Assembly (NCBI GenBank): GCA_024509875.1
Contig: JAMPIV010017574.1
Location: forward strand, 289,001 to 353,000
Reading direction: 5' to 3'
DNA from: Oreohelix idahoensis
Lineage: Eukaryota; Mollusca; Gastropoda; Stylommatophora; Oreohelicidae
DNA length: 64,000 nt
How positions within the stretch are numbered: the first letter of the stretch is position 1; each line of letters begins with the position of its first letter. The position numbers were made by a program, and so were the translations under genes. Below are positions 21,611 through 34,230 of the stretch, piece by piece. Under the pieces are notes generated by a model that did not search any database, was not told the DNA's origin, and saw only the letters and a list, made by a program, of their open reading frames with translations.

Positions 21611-22163
21611 AATCCCATCCCATCCCAACTAACATAATTACCGATGTATGTTACGTCGGTCGGTCTCACTAAAAAAAAAAGTAACTCGTGCCAGAAAAAA
21701 AAGTGCGCAACGCACGGTGTGCAACTTGCGCGGCGTGGGCGTTATATAAAACAAATACTTTGGTTTTATTTTTATTTTTTTATTCTTTCGACAAAGAAAA
21801 CCACTTATTATCAGGGAACGCTATTTGAAAACAATCCACGCACTTTCACAAGAAATGTTGTAATCAAAGAGCTTTTAAATTGAATCTAAAATAACATAAT
21901 TATCGCCGTGTGTACGTTGGTCACAGCTGAGGAATGCAACCGTGTTGAAAAATTGTATCGTTTCCATTATATATACTCTCCCGAAAATAGTTACAATCAA
22001 CAAAGAAAAGCGTTCAAATGACGGTGTTCATGAACAGTTTGATTACACTGTATAATAGAAAGAAACCAAAAACACTTTAAGAATGTACTTCTATCTGCTC
22101 ATCTGGGAACGGAAACAGCACACTATAATTAAAAACCCGTCAAGTTTCACGGGTTATTGCTAG
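21611..22163 (+). mobile_element. Possible non-autonomous Helitron with 3' hairpin and CTAG terminus
   Basis: At 22134-22155 aacccgt and acgggtt form a perfect 7-bp stem with an 8-nt loop. Four bases later comes CTAG (22160-22163) followed by a T, the Helitron 3' signature (hairpin, then CTRR, inserted before T). A candidate 5' end is A|TCCCATCCCATCCC near 21612, which has the required TC after A. No Rep/helicase coding is present. The 3' end is better supported than the 5' end. Confidence 0.42.
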
Positions 22164-22169
22164 TATAGC

Positions 22170-22210
22170 TAATAAATTGTGTGTGTGTGTGTGTATGTGT
22201 GTGTGTATAT
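22170..22210. repeat. (GT)n microsatellite
   Basis: Uninterrupted gtgtgtgt runs with two 'gtat' interruptions, just after the Helitron-like 3' end. Confidence 0.9.
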
Positions 22211-22287
22211 TCCTTATACCTAATCTTAGAACAAAATCAAAAGCCCAGGGGCCTCACCACAACGAATGATCCTAGTTGGGTCCCATT

Positions 22288-22352
22288 CACGGCACATCAC
22301 TTTGTCGGCACGTCACTTTGTCGGCACGTCACTTTGTCGGCACATCACTTTG
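22288..22352. repeat. 16-bp tandem repeat, four copies
   Basis: cac(a/g)tcactttgtcgg is repeated four times without spacers, differing only by A/G at one position. Confidence 0.9.
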
Positions 22353-22853
22353 ATATTTAATTAAAAGCTTCCGAAAATATTAAGAGAAAAGGAAGGGAAG
22401 CAGGGGTAATATTTTTTGCACACACTGATTGAGGTGGGGGGAGGGGAGTTCCCACTTGGAAATTCCAATTCTTTCAGCATTTATTTACCACTGTATCATC
22501 TGCGCGTGTCTGTTTGTTTGTTGAGTTTTGTTTTTCTACTCTAACTACGCTTAAAGCGCATACTACATCTTATATCACTACTGGTGGTTTCAGCGCCCAT
22601 CATATATCTGATTTGTAAGTACTATAAGTTTATTATTACTTTATTTTCAGTGGCGTAGCAACATCTAGGGGGCGCCGTGGAGCAAGTAGATTTTACGCGT
22701 CCTAGATTGTCAATTTTAATTTTTATTATTTTTTTTTATTTGATTGTTTTTCTTTCAATTATTTTTAGAAAGAAACATATACATTGAATGATTACTAATT
22801 TCAATTCTAACTAAAAATATATCAGGCAAATAATAAGTATAAATAATTTACAT

Positions 22854-25354
22854 TGTGACGTATAATGGAAATATAGCCTACAGTAATCTGACAGCCTTTG
22901 TTTTCCCGTTAGATCCTATGATTTGCTAGCAAAACCATGTATTTACAGTCTGTGTTTACTCACTTTTTAATCCACGCCTCTTTTCCTTGAACATAAACAA
23001 ACGAAGTTGTTTACCAACTTTCGCGACCTGCCCCAGTCATAACAGGGAGCGAATCAGGTTTGTTTATCAAGTTTCTCACGCGAGCTGATCTGTCAATCAT
23101 TGGATACCTGACAGACCGCACGTGGGAAAAACACCGGACCCTTTGAAGTTCGTACACAGAGAGGGGAGTTAACTCTTTGATCTTCAGATACGGGGGAAAT
23201 CTACGAGGACCCCGTTACACGGATTTAAGCTTTGATGGCGGTCGAACGCCTGAGACAAGCCGACCGTAAAACTTTCATCTGGGGGGGGGAACAACTAATG
23301 CTTCTGATTCTCTGCTATGCACAATAGTGTGAAAATTAGCATCATCTAGAGATCAGATAATCATGAGGATATATAAACTGTGGTCTTCCAAAACCCGCTA
23401 TCAGTCGTCACTCAGAATTTTTCGGATAGTCTAAACACGTAGTCTAGAACCATTTTCGCTAAGTGTGTTAATAGTATTCGTGGAGATTGTCATTCTGATG
23501 TTCTGGTTATAGAAATTAGTGCTAAGTGTTAAAGTGTTAAAGATTTTATCATTGCAATTCACTTAGAGTTCTAGCTGTTAAAAACCAGTGAAAATAAAAT
23601 AACGCGTAGCTATTTTATGCCAGATGTTTCAGTCATAATGTTAAATTTTACCACCCGCTTTCTCACACAAGAAGAAACGTTTTAGTTGACTGAGTATATG
23701 CTAGGTGCGATGATAGTGGTAGAAAGAATTCACGCTATATTTCATTTTGTGTATTTATTATAAGTGACTATTTTTAATATCATACGTCTAAACAAACAGA
23801 CGCCGACAATTTAATAGCTATTAACAACAGGCAATATTTTGTAAGTGCGCGTATGGACAATTAAATAATAATTGAAATTGTACTCTGATTGTTAACGCGA
23901 GTCAGGGGCGGGGAGGGCGCATACCTTCACCCGACCTAGACACGCCGCGCTAGCGCAAGCTGACCGGATAGGAATAGGCTAAAGACACCGTGTGCCTTTT
24001 AAATTTAATCAGGACTAACGGAGTGGATAAGAGATCGTCTTGTCCCCGTCTGTGTGCATATGTAGATATATAGGATAGTAGCATTTTTCCATAATGTTTC
24101 TTTATTCTTAAGCAGACCTGATCACAAGAGCGGCTAGCGGTTTTCTATTTTGGTCCTTTTCTTCATTTACTGAATGGTTAATGTTGTCTTTTTTTTTTGG
24201 CTTGCGCATCCCCAAGTTCATTTGTGAACAGGATTGGCCAAAGATATACCAGAAACATTTAACGTGTAAATTTAACTGGACTTATAAATACCCAGATTTT
24301 TTTTTCAATTTTATCAGCCCACAGGGGTTGTGCAGAAATAATAACACTGTCTGACTTTTGACAGTCGTATCAGCGGATTTATCCAGAAAGTTACGCTGTT
24401 TCAAAATTGGCGCTCACCATAGAGTCACCCGATAGGATTTACCATCACTTATAAATCAAAACAGTTTTTAGCAACCAGATGTTTCCCAATACTGGAAGTA
24501 TTTTTATCTGTTTACTGTGAACACAAGATGTCGGATTCTACACTAGCTACTCGAAGTGACATCTGTCCATCCAGGAATAAACCACCAAATTAGGCGTCCA
24601 CCTTATTAACTCTATTTGTCGAGAGTAGACTGGGGCCAATTTGGAAGATAAAAACACTGGCAATTTTTTTATTCAGGATAATTGTATTTCCAAGGGAATA
24701 TCACCAAGAGTAGGTAAGGAATGATTGAGTGGCCACGTATGACAGAGAGAGAGAATATTTTCTTTGTTACAGAAACTGTACCATCCTTGATTTTTTGCTT
24801 AAACCTGTTTACTTTACTGAGTAGCATTTAGTAGGAATTTGTTTCTTTACTGTCTATTCTGTAACATAGTGCTAACCTTTGACTTTTGGGTTATTAATTT
24901 TTTGCGTTCTTTTTTCTCAAGAGAGGGAGGGCACATTTATTCTGTATTTTTCCTATGTATGTAATTCTGATTGTTTTTTATTTGTCTTTAGATATTTGGT
25001 GTTGTCAAGTTTAATGATAATAAACAACAAAAGAAACTTAACTTTGTGTGTTGGTCAGACCCATACCCAATTAACCGTAGTTTTTCACGTTTCTGTGTCT
25101 TGTTGTCACATAGTGTGGGTCTGCGTAGTTAAACTTATATTTACATGTATAAGGAGGGAAAGATTGTCTTGTACTAAATTATAGTCGGATAGATAGGCTG
25201 GACTAGAGAAATTTACTCATTCCAGAGACAGATCTTCTCCTTAAACTATTCACTCGTGAAATCTATTTCTCACACCTTTATTTCTCACGTACTTATCACC
25301 ATCCACTCTACTCAGACGGGACCATAAATAACTTCCAAACCTATCGGTACGACA
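22854..25354 (+). mobile_element. Solo LTR, 2.5 kb, with 5-bp target duplication TACAT
   Basis: The block starts TGTGACGTATAATGG and ends CGGTACGACA, i.e. TG...CA termini. It is flanked by tacat on both sides (22849-22853 and 25355-25359). No gag or pol remnant lies inside, so it is a solo LTR left by LTR-LTR recombination. Near the right end, tttggtgttgtc...aatgataataaacaac and tgtgttggtcag match the corresponding part of the nested LTR at 29736-32308, so the two are related families. The AATAAA there suggests + orientation with the R region close to the right end. The frame at 24879-25184 is not a gene. Confidence 0.85.
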
Positions 25355-25359
25355 TACAT

Positions 25360-25839
25360 TAAGTACTATTTTTAATTTTTTTTTAGTATGGTATTTTGGC
25401 GCCCTATTATTGTTTATTTAAGGGCTATCACCTTAGGGGCGCATTCCCATAGTCAGTTATGACTGAAGCAGCTATGATTATTATTATTATTCTACTATTT
25501 TAGATATGTACACCCAGATCGCATGTCTTTTTCTAATTGGACATGCGCCAGTGGAATGCCACATTGATTTTGAAAATAAACGTGTATATATCATCATGCC
25601 CAATGTTCTTCCAAAATCGCCTTAGATTAGTCTTGATAGTCTGCAAAACTAAACATTGCTACAGAGATCACCCATAAGCACATGGAGTACTCTCAGCATG
25701 GACCCATCTGTGGCAGTGGGTTGGTTGTTGGTGGTTGGTTGGTTGGTTGGTTGGTTAGTTGGTTGGTTGTTTGCCTAGACGGGGAAAAAAAGACGGGTAG
25801 TGGGAAAACAAGAAGATGTGTCAGACTAAACTAATTAAC

Positions 25840-25842
<3 letters not shown>
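25360..25842. other. Intron DNA without recognisable gene; short GGTT repeats
   Basis: Contains a (GGTT)n run at about 25727-25770. Nothing else is recognised. Confidence 0.5.

Positions 25843-25935
<93 letters not shown>
25843..25935. repeat. (AT)n microsatellite, about 45 units
   Basis: A perfect alternating AT run of about 90 bp, ending 40 bp before the left LTR of element 1. Such runs are prone to length error in assemblies. Confidence 0.95.
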
Positions 25936-25936
<1 letters not shown>

Positions 25937-25974
25937 AAAAGCATTAAATATTTACCTTTATACTGGTATATTAT

Positions 25975-27066
25975 TGTTGGGTCGTTCATTCTAATGGTAA
26001 AGAACTTCATTACGCGAATGGTTGCAAAGGAACAAAAATGTCAGAAAAATGTTCTTCAAAACGAACTCCAACAAGTAGTGTTTAACTGGTCACTTACTGG
26101 CAGCACACAAGTCTGTGATGACTGTACATATATTTTATTTAACGTGACACATACGGAGTGGAACAAGACGATCATAGTTACAGGTGCAAAAGGGTCATAC
26201 GTCAAAAATGTTGATAATTACTTTTCAAGTTCATGAAGATTCTCTAACAATTAAGTCCTCTTATTCAAGTGACTAAGGGTCACTTCCTCTACCATATCAT
26301 ATGTATTGCAGTCAAGTCCGTTGACCTTCTTTCAAGGACGTATCTTATGGCCAACGGATTCATTCTCAAGGAGCAATACTTCTTATCATACTTGTAACAA
26401 TTCCAGACTTTTTTCCATACGGTACTTAGGTAGCATATATATAAAATCCAAACAAAGTCATCCACGACAATACGACCAGGTTAGAGTTCTGTGTTGACTA
26501 ACCTCTCTATATCCATGCCACGACTTTGGCATTGACGAAAATACGGCATATAAAAACATGTGAAGCATACAAATCAATTAACTTCGTTTACTCGTAGGTA
26601 TCCTCCCTCTACGGTAATTCAAAAGGGCTAACGACTCCGTCTGTCCATTCTAGGAATGACATACTACGATGAATTCCCGCTAGACCAAAACTAGGAGCGG
26701 CCTGATACTTTAATTTAACTCAATAAACATTCGATATGACATGGGGCGACACTTACTTGATACTTCCACTATTGGCTTCATCATGAATACCAGTAGATAT
26801 CATTACAAAATAATGGCTTCTTCAAACTTGCCAGAAAAATCCAAGAAATATATATCGGACATAAACATGGTCCGAACTGCCCCGTTCAAAACATGACGTC
26901 AGAATCCCTCAACTAGGTTACCCGTGCGTCCAAAGCAACTCACACTGCATTGTGCACGTCAGTGCGTGAATCAATCGAACGCACAAATAATATAACTATA
27001 TTAAGACTGGTGCGTACATTTGGCAGGACCGAAGACTACCCCCTTAGGTAATAAATGTACGTAACA
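25975..27066 (-). repeat. Element 1, 3' LTR (left copy)
   Basis: 1,092 bp. On - it starts TGTTACGTACATTTATTACC and ends CGACCCAACA. Apart from one TA unit in a 'tatata' run it appears identical to 37400-38493. An 80-residue frame (25994-26236) present in both copies has no recognised family and is probably chance. Confidence 0.92.
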
Positions 27067-27114
27067 GCTCCCTTATTACCTCCCCTTAAAAAAATTAATT
27101 CTATTAATTTTTTT
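27067..27114 (-). promoter_or_regulatory. Element 1 polypurine tract with adjoining A/T hairpin
   Basis: On -, GGGGAGGTAATAAGGGAGC directly precedes the 3' LTR (TGTTACG), the position of the plus-strand primer. Just before it AAAAAAATTAAT-3 nt-ATTAATTTTTTT forms a perfect 12-bp stem; its T-rich arm forms a U-box against the tract. Confidence 0.75.
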
Positions 27115-28157
27115 GAACTTAGTACCCGAGAGAGGTGAGTCAAAACTACCACAAGATATATGAAATGCATAAAGTTATACCATATTAAGAAAAGAATATT
27201 AAACGAAATCAATATAACTAAATGATAGTATGCATTAAAGCACACATCCACAATCGACCTACTTTGGAACGATGTGGTAATATTCGAAGTAAAAACAAGT
27301 TGAAAATGAAAAATGAAAAAAACCATTAAAAAAAAAGATGATAATAAAATTCAACTAAGTTTTCAAAAAAAAAAAAAAAAAAAAATTTGAAACATATGAT
27401 TTCAAAAATGAAAATGAACAGCAACACTGATGATGATCAATGACAAGAGAATCAATAAAACAGAAAAATTGAAAATACAATGTGCAAAAATGAAGCAATG
27501 CAAAATTAAACACTTTAAGAATCAACACCCTTAATGTTTTCTAACACTAGTACGGTTGACTAGTGATCTAACAGTGAGATATCATAATTAAGACCCGTGA
27601 ATGCAGGTATTACGTGACAACTAAGAAAGTTAGTATGTGTGTGATCCATAATCAATTAAATAGATTAAATTGAATTATTCTAATTTATATATTTCTTAAT
27701 TACTAACAAATAACCAGTTACTAATATATTCTAAGTAATTCCAATATCACTATCAATATGTCAATGTTCAGTTACAACTAGTTAGTAATCGACGAGACGA
27801 TGTTCTCAATGTTCCATACACGATAAAATATATTCTCGAACACGATATGTAGTGTAATATGTTCCATAGGAATAACAAATGTATATTTGTCGCTCTTAAC
27901 AATGTTTCCATACTAATAAAAAGTTACTGTAGTACCAATGTTCCCGTACTAATAAAATGTTACTCTAATACCACTGTTCCCGTTCTAATAAAACGTTACT
28001 ATAGTATCAATGTTCCCGTACTAATAAAATGTTACCACACAAGAAGTAATGTTATAATCTATAAGTAAGTATATCCTGAAAGTTATACTTATACGAATAC
28101 TTCAGTTATATAAACAGTCTTTATAGATGTACAATCAATGATAATGTACAAAGTTAT
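27115..28157 (-). other. Element 1 3' untranslated region with a 36-bp repeat
   Basis: No coding signal. From about 27910 to 28035 a 36-bp unit (taataaaatgttact... accactgttcccg) is repeated about 3.5 times. A poly(A) run of 22 bases is at 27366-27385. Confidence 0.7.
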
Positions 28158-29730
28158 TCATGTTATCGGGGAGGATGTTTCAACATCTGGAAGTGGTTTA
28201 GTTTCGACAAGTTCGCTTGGGCATCTCGACAAACAGTCTGCGAACACATTCTTCACTCCAGGAATAGCTCGTATTTCAAAATTGAATGGTTGAAGCGCTA
28301 TAGCGTAACGCGCTGACTTCGATGATTTAACGTTCTTCGTGTTCAGTGCGGTAAGAGCTTTTTGGTCAGATTCCACCACAAAGTGTGAGCCGAGGAGGTA
28401 ACGTTCCAGTTTTGTGATTGCCCATACTAATGCGAGGAGCTCTTTATCCAGAACGGAGTATTTGAGTTCGCTCTCCGTAAGTTTTCTGGACACGTACATC
28501 ACCGGAAATAAGGTGCCGTTATATTCCTGCATCAAAACTGCAGCAATAGCGTAAGAAGATGCATCACTGCGAAGAATGAAAGTGAGATTTTTGTTAGGCA
28601 ACCTCAAAAAAGGTTCATTTGAAAAAAATCGTTTTATATAGTCTAACGCCGTTTGGTGATCCTGCGACCACTTTATTACATTAGATGTGCCTTTCTTCAG
28701 TAGAGACGAAAAAGGTGCAGTTATAGTAGACAAATGAGGGATGAATTTTGAATAGAACTGTATTAGTCCTAAAAGAGATCTAACTTGTTTTTTTTTGTCT
28801 TAGGTGCCGAGATGTTTAAAATTTTAGAGACGTTACTGTCTTCTGTATACATGAAACCATGACCTATGCGGTGACCCAGAAATGAGATGTCATGAAAACC
28901 GACAAAAGCCTTTGAAGGTTTCGCTGTTAAGTTATAATCCCGTAAGGTAGAAAGTAAAGCTTTTAATCCATGAATATGTTCATCCCAAGAGTCACTGAAA
29001 AGACAGATGTCATCTATATAAGTAATGACATCGGGACGATGAGACAATATGCGGCGCATCATGCGTACAAAGGTAGCTGGCGCATTCATTAATCCGAATG
29101 GCATAAAATTCCATTGAAAAAGACCACGTGGCGTCGAGAAAGCGGTGAATGGCTTTGCTTTAGGAGTGAGTGGCACTTGCCAATAGCCCTTTGAAAGGTC
29201 AAATTTCGAAAAGAATGTGGCATGAGATAATTTCTCCAATAAGTCGTCTAAAAGAGGTAACGGTTCCGCATCGAATTTTGTAACTTTGTTTAATTTCCTG
29301 TAATCTACGCAAAGACGTATATTGTTGTCCTTCTTCCTAATGATTACCATAGAAGAAGAATATGGTGATGAAGATGGTTCAATTATATTTAATTGAAGCA
29401 TCTCATCCAATTCCTTATCAACCTTATCACGAAAGTGTAAAGGGATAGGATATGGGCGAACTCGAATAGGCGTATCGTCAGTCAGAATAATGTCATGTTG
29501 GATGACTGACGTATGACCTGGGATGTCAGTGAGGACATCCTCATACGAGTGTAGAATATTAGAGACTTGCTGACGTTGATCAGCCGAAAGAGTAGATGAG
29601 ATTGTAACATCATTCCATTTCTCAGTGGAATGGAGTGGTACAACTGGTATTGGTAGTTGTACATCATCGAAAGAAGATTCTTCTTCTTGGATGACTGACA
29701 AACTAGAATAGTGTTGAATAGGAGGTGTAG
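28158..29730 (-). CDS. Element 1 reverse transcriptase and RNase H (frameshifted)
   Basis: The frame 29701 to 28769 carries the RT: VDKELDEMLQLNIIEPSSSP, LCVDYRKLNKVTKFDAEPL, FDLSKGYWQVPL, FMPFGLMNAPATFVRMM and the catalytic YIDD (VITYIDDICLFS). It stops after PKTKKNKLDLF because a run of 9 A on - (28788-28796) has two more than the frame needs. The RNase H continues in the next frame: LRSDASSYAIAAVLMQE, VLDKELLALVWAI, VVESDQKALTAL, ADCLSRCP, stop at 28158. The upstream codons TPPIQHYSSLSVIQ begin at about 29730, where the nested LTR interrupts the link to integrase. The polymerase copies the element RNA into DNA and RNase H removes the template. Confidence 0.9.
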
Positions 29731-29735
29731 GATCG

Positions 29736-32308
29736 TGTCACGCAGGTCTTTATGTCATTAAATTACCTACATCTTCTTCCTATTCTCTCACCCTAATCCT
29801 TTCATTTATATTCTTTCCATACTTGTTTTTCCTGTATTTTTCGCATCACTCGGTTGCGAAAAATATTTTCTTCAGTATTCTAAAACTTTACCTGTTTCTT
29901 TCTCAAAACTGAGAATCGCGCTAGGACGATATTACGTAGATGTCAGGGCTGCAGGGCGTCAGAAGGCGTGATAAGTCGGTTCGCTGAACATAGGACGTAG
30001 ACAATAGTCTACATTCTCACCGAGCGCGCGAGTTTCTTCTCGGCATAAGTCCCGGTGAGGTGTGATACTTTACATCTGCACCGGTCAGTATTCAGACATT
30101 TGTCTGAAAAATCCCCAAACTGACAAGAGCGCTCATGTGGGCCATGGTCAGCTGTAGTGTGAAAACTGCCCTGCATTGGAGACAGGTTGTCTGAGATTTG
30201 AAACTGACACGCGTACATCTTGGTCAGTGGTGGCAGTTACGACATGTTAGGTGTTAAACGTATCGTTTAAACCGGAAAGGGGAGAGCATTTCGTTCTACG
30301 AAATAATAGTTCATCCTTTGTCTGGTTTAAAATATTAACCCACGTTTGAAACTATTTCATTTCACTCAGTAACTTTGCAGTTAGACTAGAACAACCTTCG
30401 TTCGATTTCTAAATAATCTCTGTAAATAGAGATGGCCTTAGTTTGGTCGAAGTGGTTTAACGTTCTTAGTAATTCTGTGGTTGAGGTATATTAATATTAT
30501 ATATAATAGATATCTAGTTTTGTGAAGTGATTTAGTGTTAAAATCGCCGATTCCATTTTAAACTAGTTCTGTGTGCAGAGTGAATATTTTGATAGTTTGT
30601 TATTTCTTTAATCGTCGAGTTGCAGTGGAAATACAAAATAAATTATATTTTTAGCTTACTAAACAAGTAGCTGAAATAAGTTTAATTTAACTGTTAAATA
30701 CTCAGTCGAAACTGTTTTAATAACTAACTTATAAATGCTAGATGCTACATCAGTGAATAGTGACGGAATACGAAGATATTCCTAAATTCCTGATGATTGA
30801 TTTTTAATATAACTTACTTTACGGGAAATTTAAATGATAAGTCAAGCAGTACACTTGCTATTTAAAATGTAAGTTATATTGAGTACATATATGTAAATTA
30901 TTTGATATGTGTTCTTTCTTTTATATAGTGAAACGGTGGTACCCAACTTGCCAGCGTTTAGTAACCTGAGAGACATATTTGTGAGAAGCATAGACATTTC
31001 CTATCTTTAACCACGTGGGTTTCTTTGTTTCAAGTAACACGGGTCTGACAGTGCATAAGCCATCAGAGAGAGACAGTAATAGCAACCCCACTAACGGTTT
31101 CTAAAGACTAGAAATATATATATTGGGCTTTTGAGCCAGGTCATATTGCTCCACAAATTTAAATGTACATGCTGCCTGGCGGCGAGAATATTACAAGATT
31201 AACATTCCGCAAGAGATTGTGACTAGTATTGTGGTGACAAAATATAGTACCTTCCTGGAAGTAGACACCGATCTGACATTCCTTAATTCTAGAATCCAAG
31301 GCTAATGACATTGTGCTCTGCTAACTTTCGTGCCTGGACAAAATTTTATGTGACTTAATCAGACATTCGAAAAATTAGAACCCCCAAGGAATCGTTCCCT
31401 GAGAGTTTAGTACGTCTTTTGGAACTGGGGATTTCTTGATCAAGGACTGCATTTTCGGGTCTGTGTGAAGGTCCTAGAATTAGTATGTTCCCAGAGGCAG
31501 CGAGCAAAGTTGTGAGTATACATGTGTAAGAAAGGCCATGGCTGGATGAATGAGAGTACACAGGTCTGAGTGTTATTTTACCGGTGTATTATCGTCACAC
31601 ATTTACTGTCTTAATTCTTTTTGTTTAACCTGCAGAATTTGTTACTATTTGCTAGAGTTTCTTTACTTCTTAGGCTAAATCAGATTATTCCACTCTGTGC
31701 ATACATTTACGAGAAAAGAAGAAAAACTCTTAGCCTAAACCCTACGTATCTATAACTCTTTGGGCCATCATCTGTTCTCTTAACGGGGCTGTGGGCTAAA
31801 CCTAGAGCTAAGATCATAACGGGGATATCATCCTTGTAGCATTTTCCTTAATTTTTATGACTATTTGTATATGTTTTTCCTTGATGTATTTTTGGTGTTG
31901 TGAGAAGATTTTTTTTGATGATAATAATAAAAATCTCTCTCTTGAACTAAATCAGTGCGTTGGTCAGCTCGTTCAAATACATATAAATTCATTGTGATAG
32001 ATTCCCACGTCTGTGTGTTTACCTGTCGTCACGTGTATGTGCGTGCCCGTGAGTAGATAGAGATGTATTTATATATATCTGTGTGTAGACTGTCTGACGC
32101 CTTTAAAAGCGGTCGTAGAAGATAGGTGAGAGAGAGAAGATTATCTCGATTCTCAAAGACAGCTTCTTTATCACATTCTATCATCTCACGTGTGGGAAAT
32201 TCTATTGTGGTTTTTTTTTCACCAGCTCTCACTGTGACTATCACTCATTCCAACCTATTCAGAAGGGACCAACCCTAGTCTTAATACTCCTATCAAAAAT
32301 CTACGACA
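29736..32308 (+). mobile_element. Nested solo LTR, 2.57 kb, inside element 1 pol; target duplication GATCG
   Basis: Starts TGTCACGCAGGTC and ends ATCTACGACA (TG...CA), flanked by gatcg at 29731-29735 and 32309-32313. Removing it rejoins the integrase end FQATDD with the RT start ...HYSSLSVIQ, as in the uninterrupted frames of elements 2 and 3. It has no coding content. Its right part (tttggtgttgtgag, gataataataaaaat, gcgttggtcag) resembles 24990-25070 of the solo LTR at 22854-25354. AATAAA at about 31920 suggests + orientation. Confidence 0.9.
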
Positions 32309-34230
32309 GATCGTCAGTTGCCTGGAACACTGACTGTAGATAATCAGGACGTGAGTAATACTCCTTCAACATGTTAATGTGGAAGGTTTTATGTTTACCA
32401 TTAACATCAACGATGTAGTCGACATCGGATATTCTTGAGATGATCCTGAAAGGACCTCTCCAGGTAATTAAAAGACGATTGTTATGCGCAGGGAGTAATA
32501 CAAAAGCTTCGTCACCAGGAATAAGCTGGCGAAGACGTCTATACTTGTTTGCAAATAGACGAGCTTTTTCTTTGGCTTGTTCGGATGATGCAGTAGCTAG
32601 TCTACAAGCATCTATGATTCTCTTTCTCAGAGAGATCACATACTCATAAGAGGATTGAGTTTCCTCTTCAATATTCTCGTCAACCAATAAGTCGTGGATT
32701 AACGACATCGGACCGCGTGGTTGCATGCCAAAAACTAGCTGGAATGGAGAAAACCCCGTGGCTTGATTTTGTACTTCGCGATACGCGAACAGAACAGCGG
32801 GTATGACCCGATCCCAGTCTTGGGGATGGTCTTGGGTCATCTTACCCAACAACTGCTTGAGTGTCCTATTGAGACGCTCAATTAACCCATTTGACATCGG
32901 ATGATAAATAGAACTAAGAGATCTGTCTATACCTAATGTCTTCATAACTTGAGACATGGATTCAGAAATGAACTGAACCCCATGATCCGACAAGATTTTC
33001 CGTGGAAAAACCAATGCGTGAGAAGATTAACATCAATGCCTCTGCTACACTGGCAGATGAAGTGTTCTTGAGAGGGATGGCCTCAGGCCAACGAGTGCAC
33101 ATATCAATGCACGTAAGAATATGCGTATGCCCTCTAGCAGATGGAAGCATCGGACCAATAATGTCTATAGCCATTTTATCAAATGGTCTAATCGGGATGT
33201 CCGCAGCTTGAATAGGAGCCGCATGAAATGGACCCCGTACCTTAACTTCCTGACATATCAAACAGGACCGACAATAGAGAGTGATGTCCCTATGGACGCC
33301 TGGCCAGTAGAATGCCGAAAGCACTCTGGATTTGGTACGCGAAAAACCCATATGGCCCGCACATTGCGAGTCATGCGCATGTCGTAATAGACGAGATCTC
33401 ATAGAGGATGGGACTAAGATCTGATAACATAAGGATGAATCCTTTTCCCGTATTACTCTAACCAAAATCCCATTTTTAAGTATAAAGTCATGTCTAGATT
33501 TTGCAAGTTTGTTGCTGGTATTCTTTTTGTTCACATACTGAAAATTTTTTTTTAATGAATCATCATTCTTTTGCAATGTTGCAAACAACTCCCGTGAAAT
33601 AGGAGCATCATCATCACAAGTGGTATGAACTGTAGGTTCAATAGGTGTATCATGCGACATATTAGTAGCTTGCGCTCTAGTCACTACTGCATTTGCAGTT
33701 TGAATATGTCGCTCTTCCCATTCAGCAATTTGCTGTGGTGTACACTCTTTAATACCATGTATGCGACCAAGTATTACATCACAAATTGGATTCGGAAGGA
33801 GACATGCCTGGATCTTTCCTGAAAAAAATGGTGTATTAAGGTCAATAATAGCAGTGGGAAATGTTTCAACGGTGCCACCAAAAGTCACACACTTGACAAC
33901 CCTGCCCGTGGCACAACTTGGGTTGATCAGCGAAGTCCGGACGCCCACAGTACTACAACCTGAGTCAAATAGGAGAGAGCATGAAATGTTGTTGACAAAT
34001 CCCTTGTTAAACTTAAGAGAGCCCTGTCCCTGGTGTACTGACGCAGCAGTGGCCGTACAGACTACAGGTAGACTAGGCAAGGTATGTCCGCAACGCAGCG
34101 TCGTGATCGCCTTAGGCTGGAAAAGAGTCGAGCATTCTGGACAGTCTTTCACCTGGGTACAATCAAGAGAACAAGACATAGCATTGTGAGTTTCAGCTAC
34201 TTTACCCTGTTCAATGTTAGCCTGTGTATC
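32309..34230 (-). CDS. Element 1 Cys cluster, protease and integrase (one frameshift)
   Basis: The frame 34179 to 32962 begins near a cysteine cluster CPECSTLFQP...LRCGH, then the protease active site LLFDSGCSTVGVR and DVILGRIHG. Then comes the integrase HHCC zinc domain (HAHDSQCAGHMGFSR ... CRSCLICQ) and the first catalytic Asp (KMAIDIIGP). Near 33002 the frame breaks because a T run has 5 instead of 4 bases. The rest of integrase lies in frame 33014 to 32301: ILSDHGVQFIS (second Asp), SNGLIERLNR (Glu) and the GPF-type module (WRGPFRIISRISDVDYIVD). The terminal 'LS-stop' is created by the nested LTR. Integrase lies directly downstream of protease and upstream of RT. Confidence 0.9.

Noticed and set aside
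25994..26236. 80-residue ORF duplicated at 37419-37661
   Set aside because: Both copies lie in the LTRs of element 1, antisense to the element, with no family resemblance; duplication is explained by the LTR pair.
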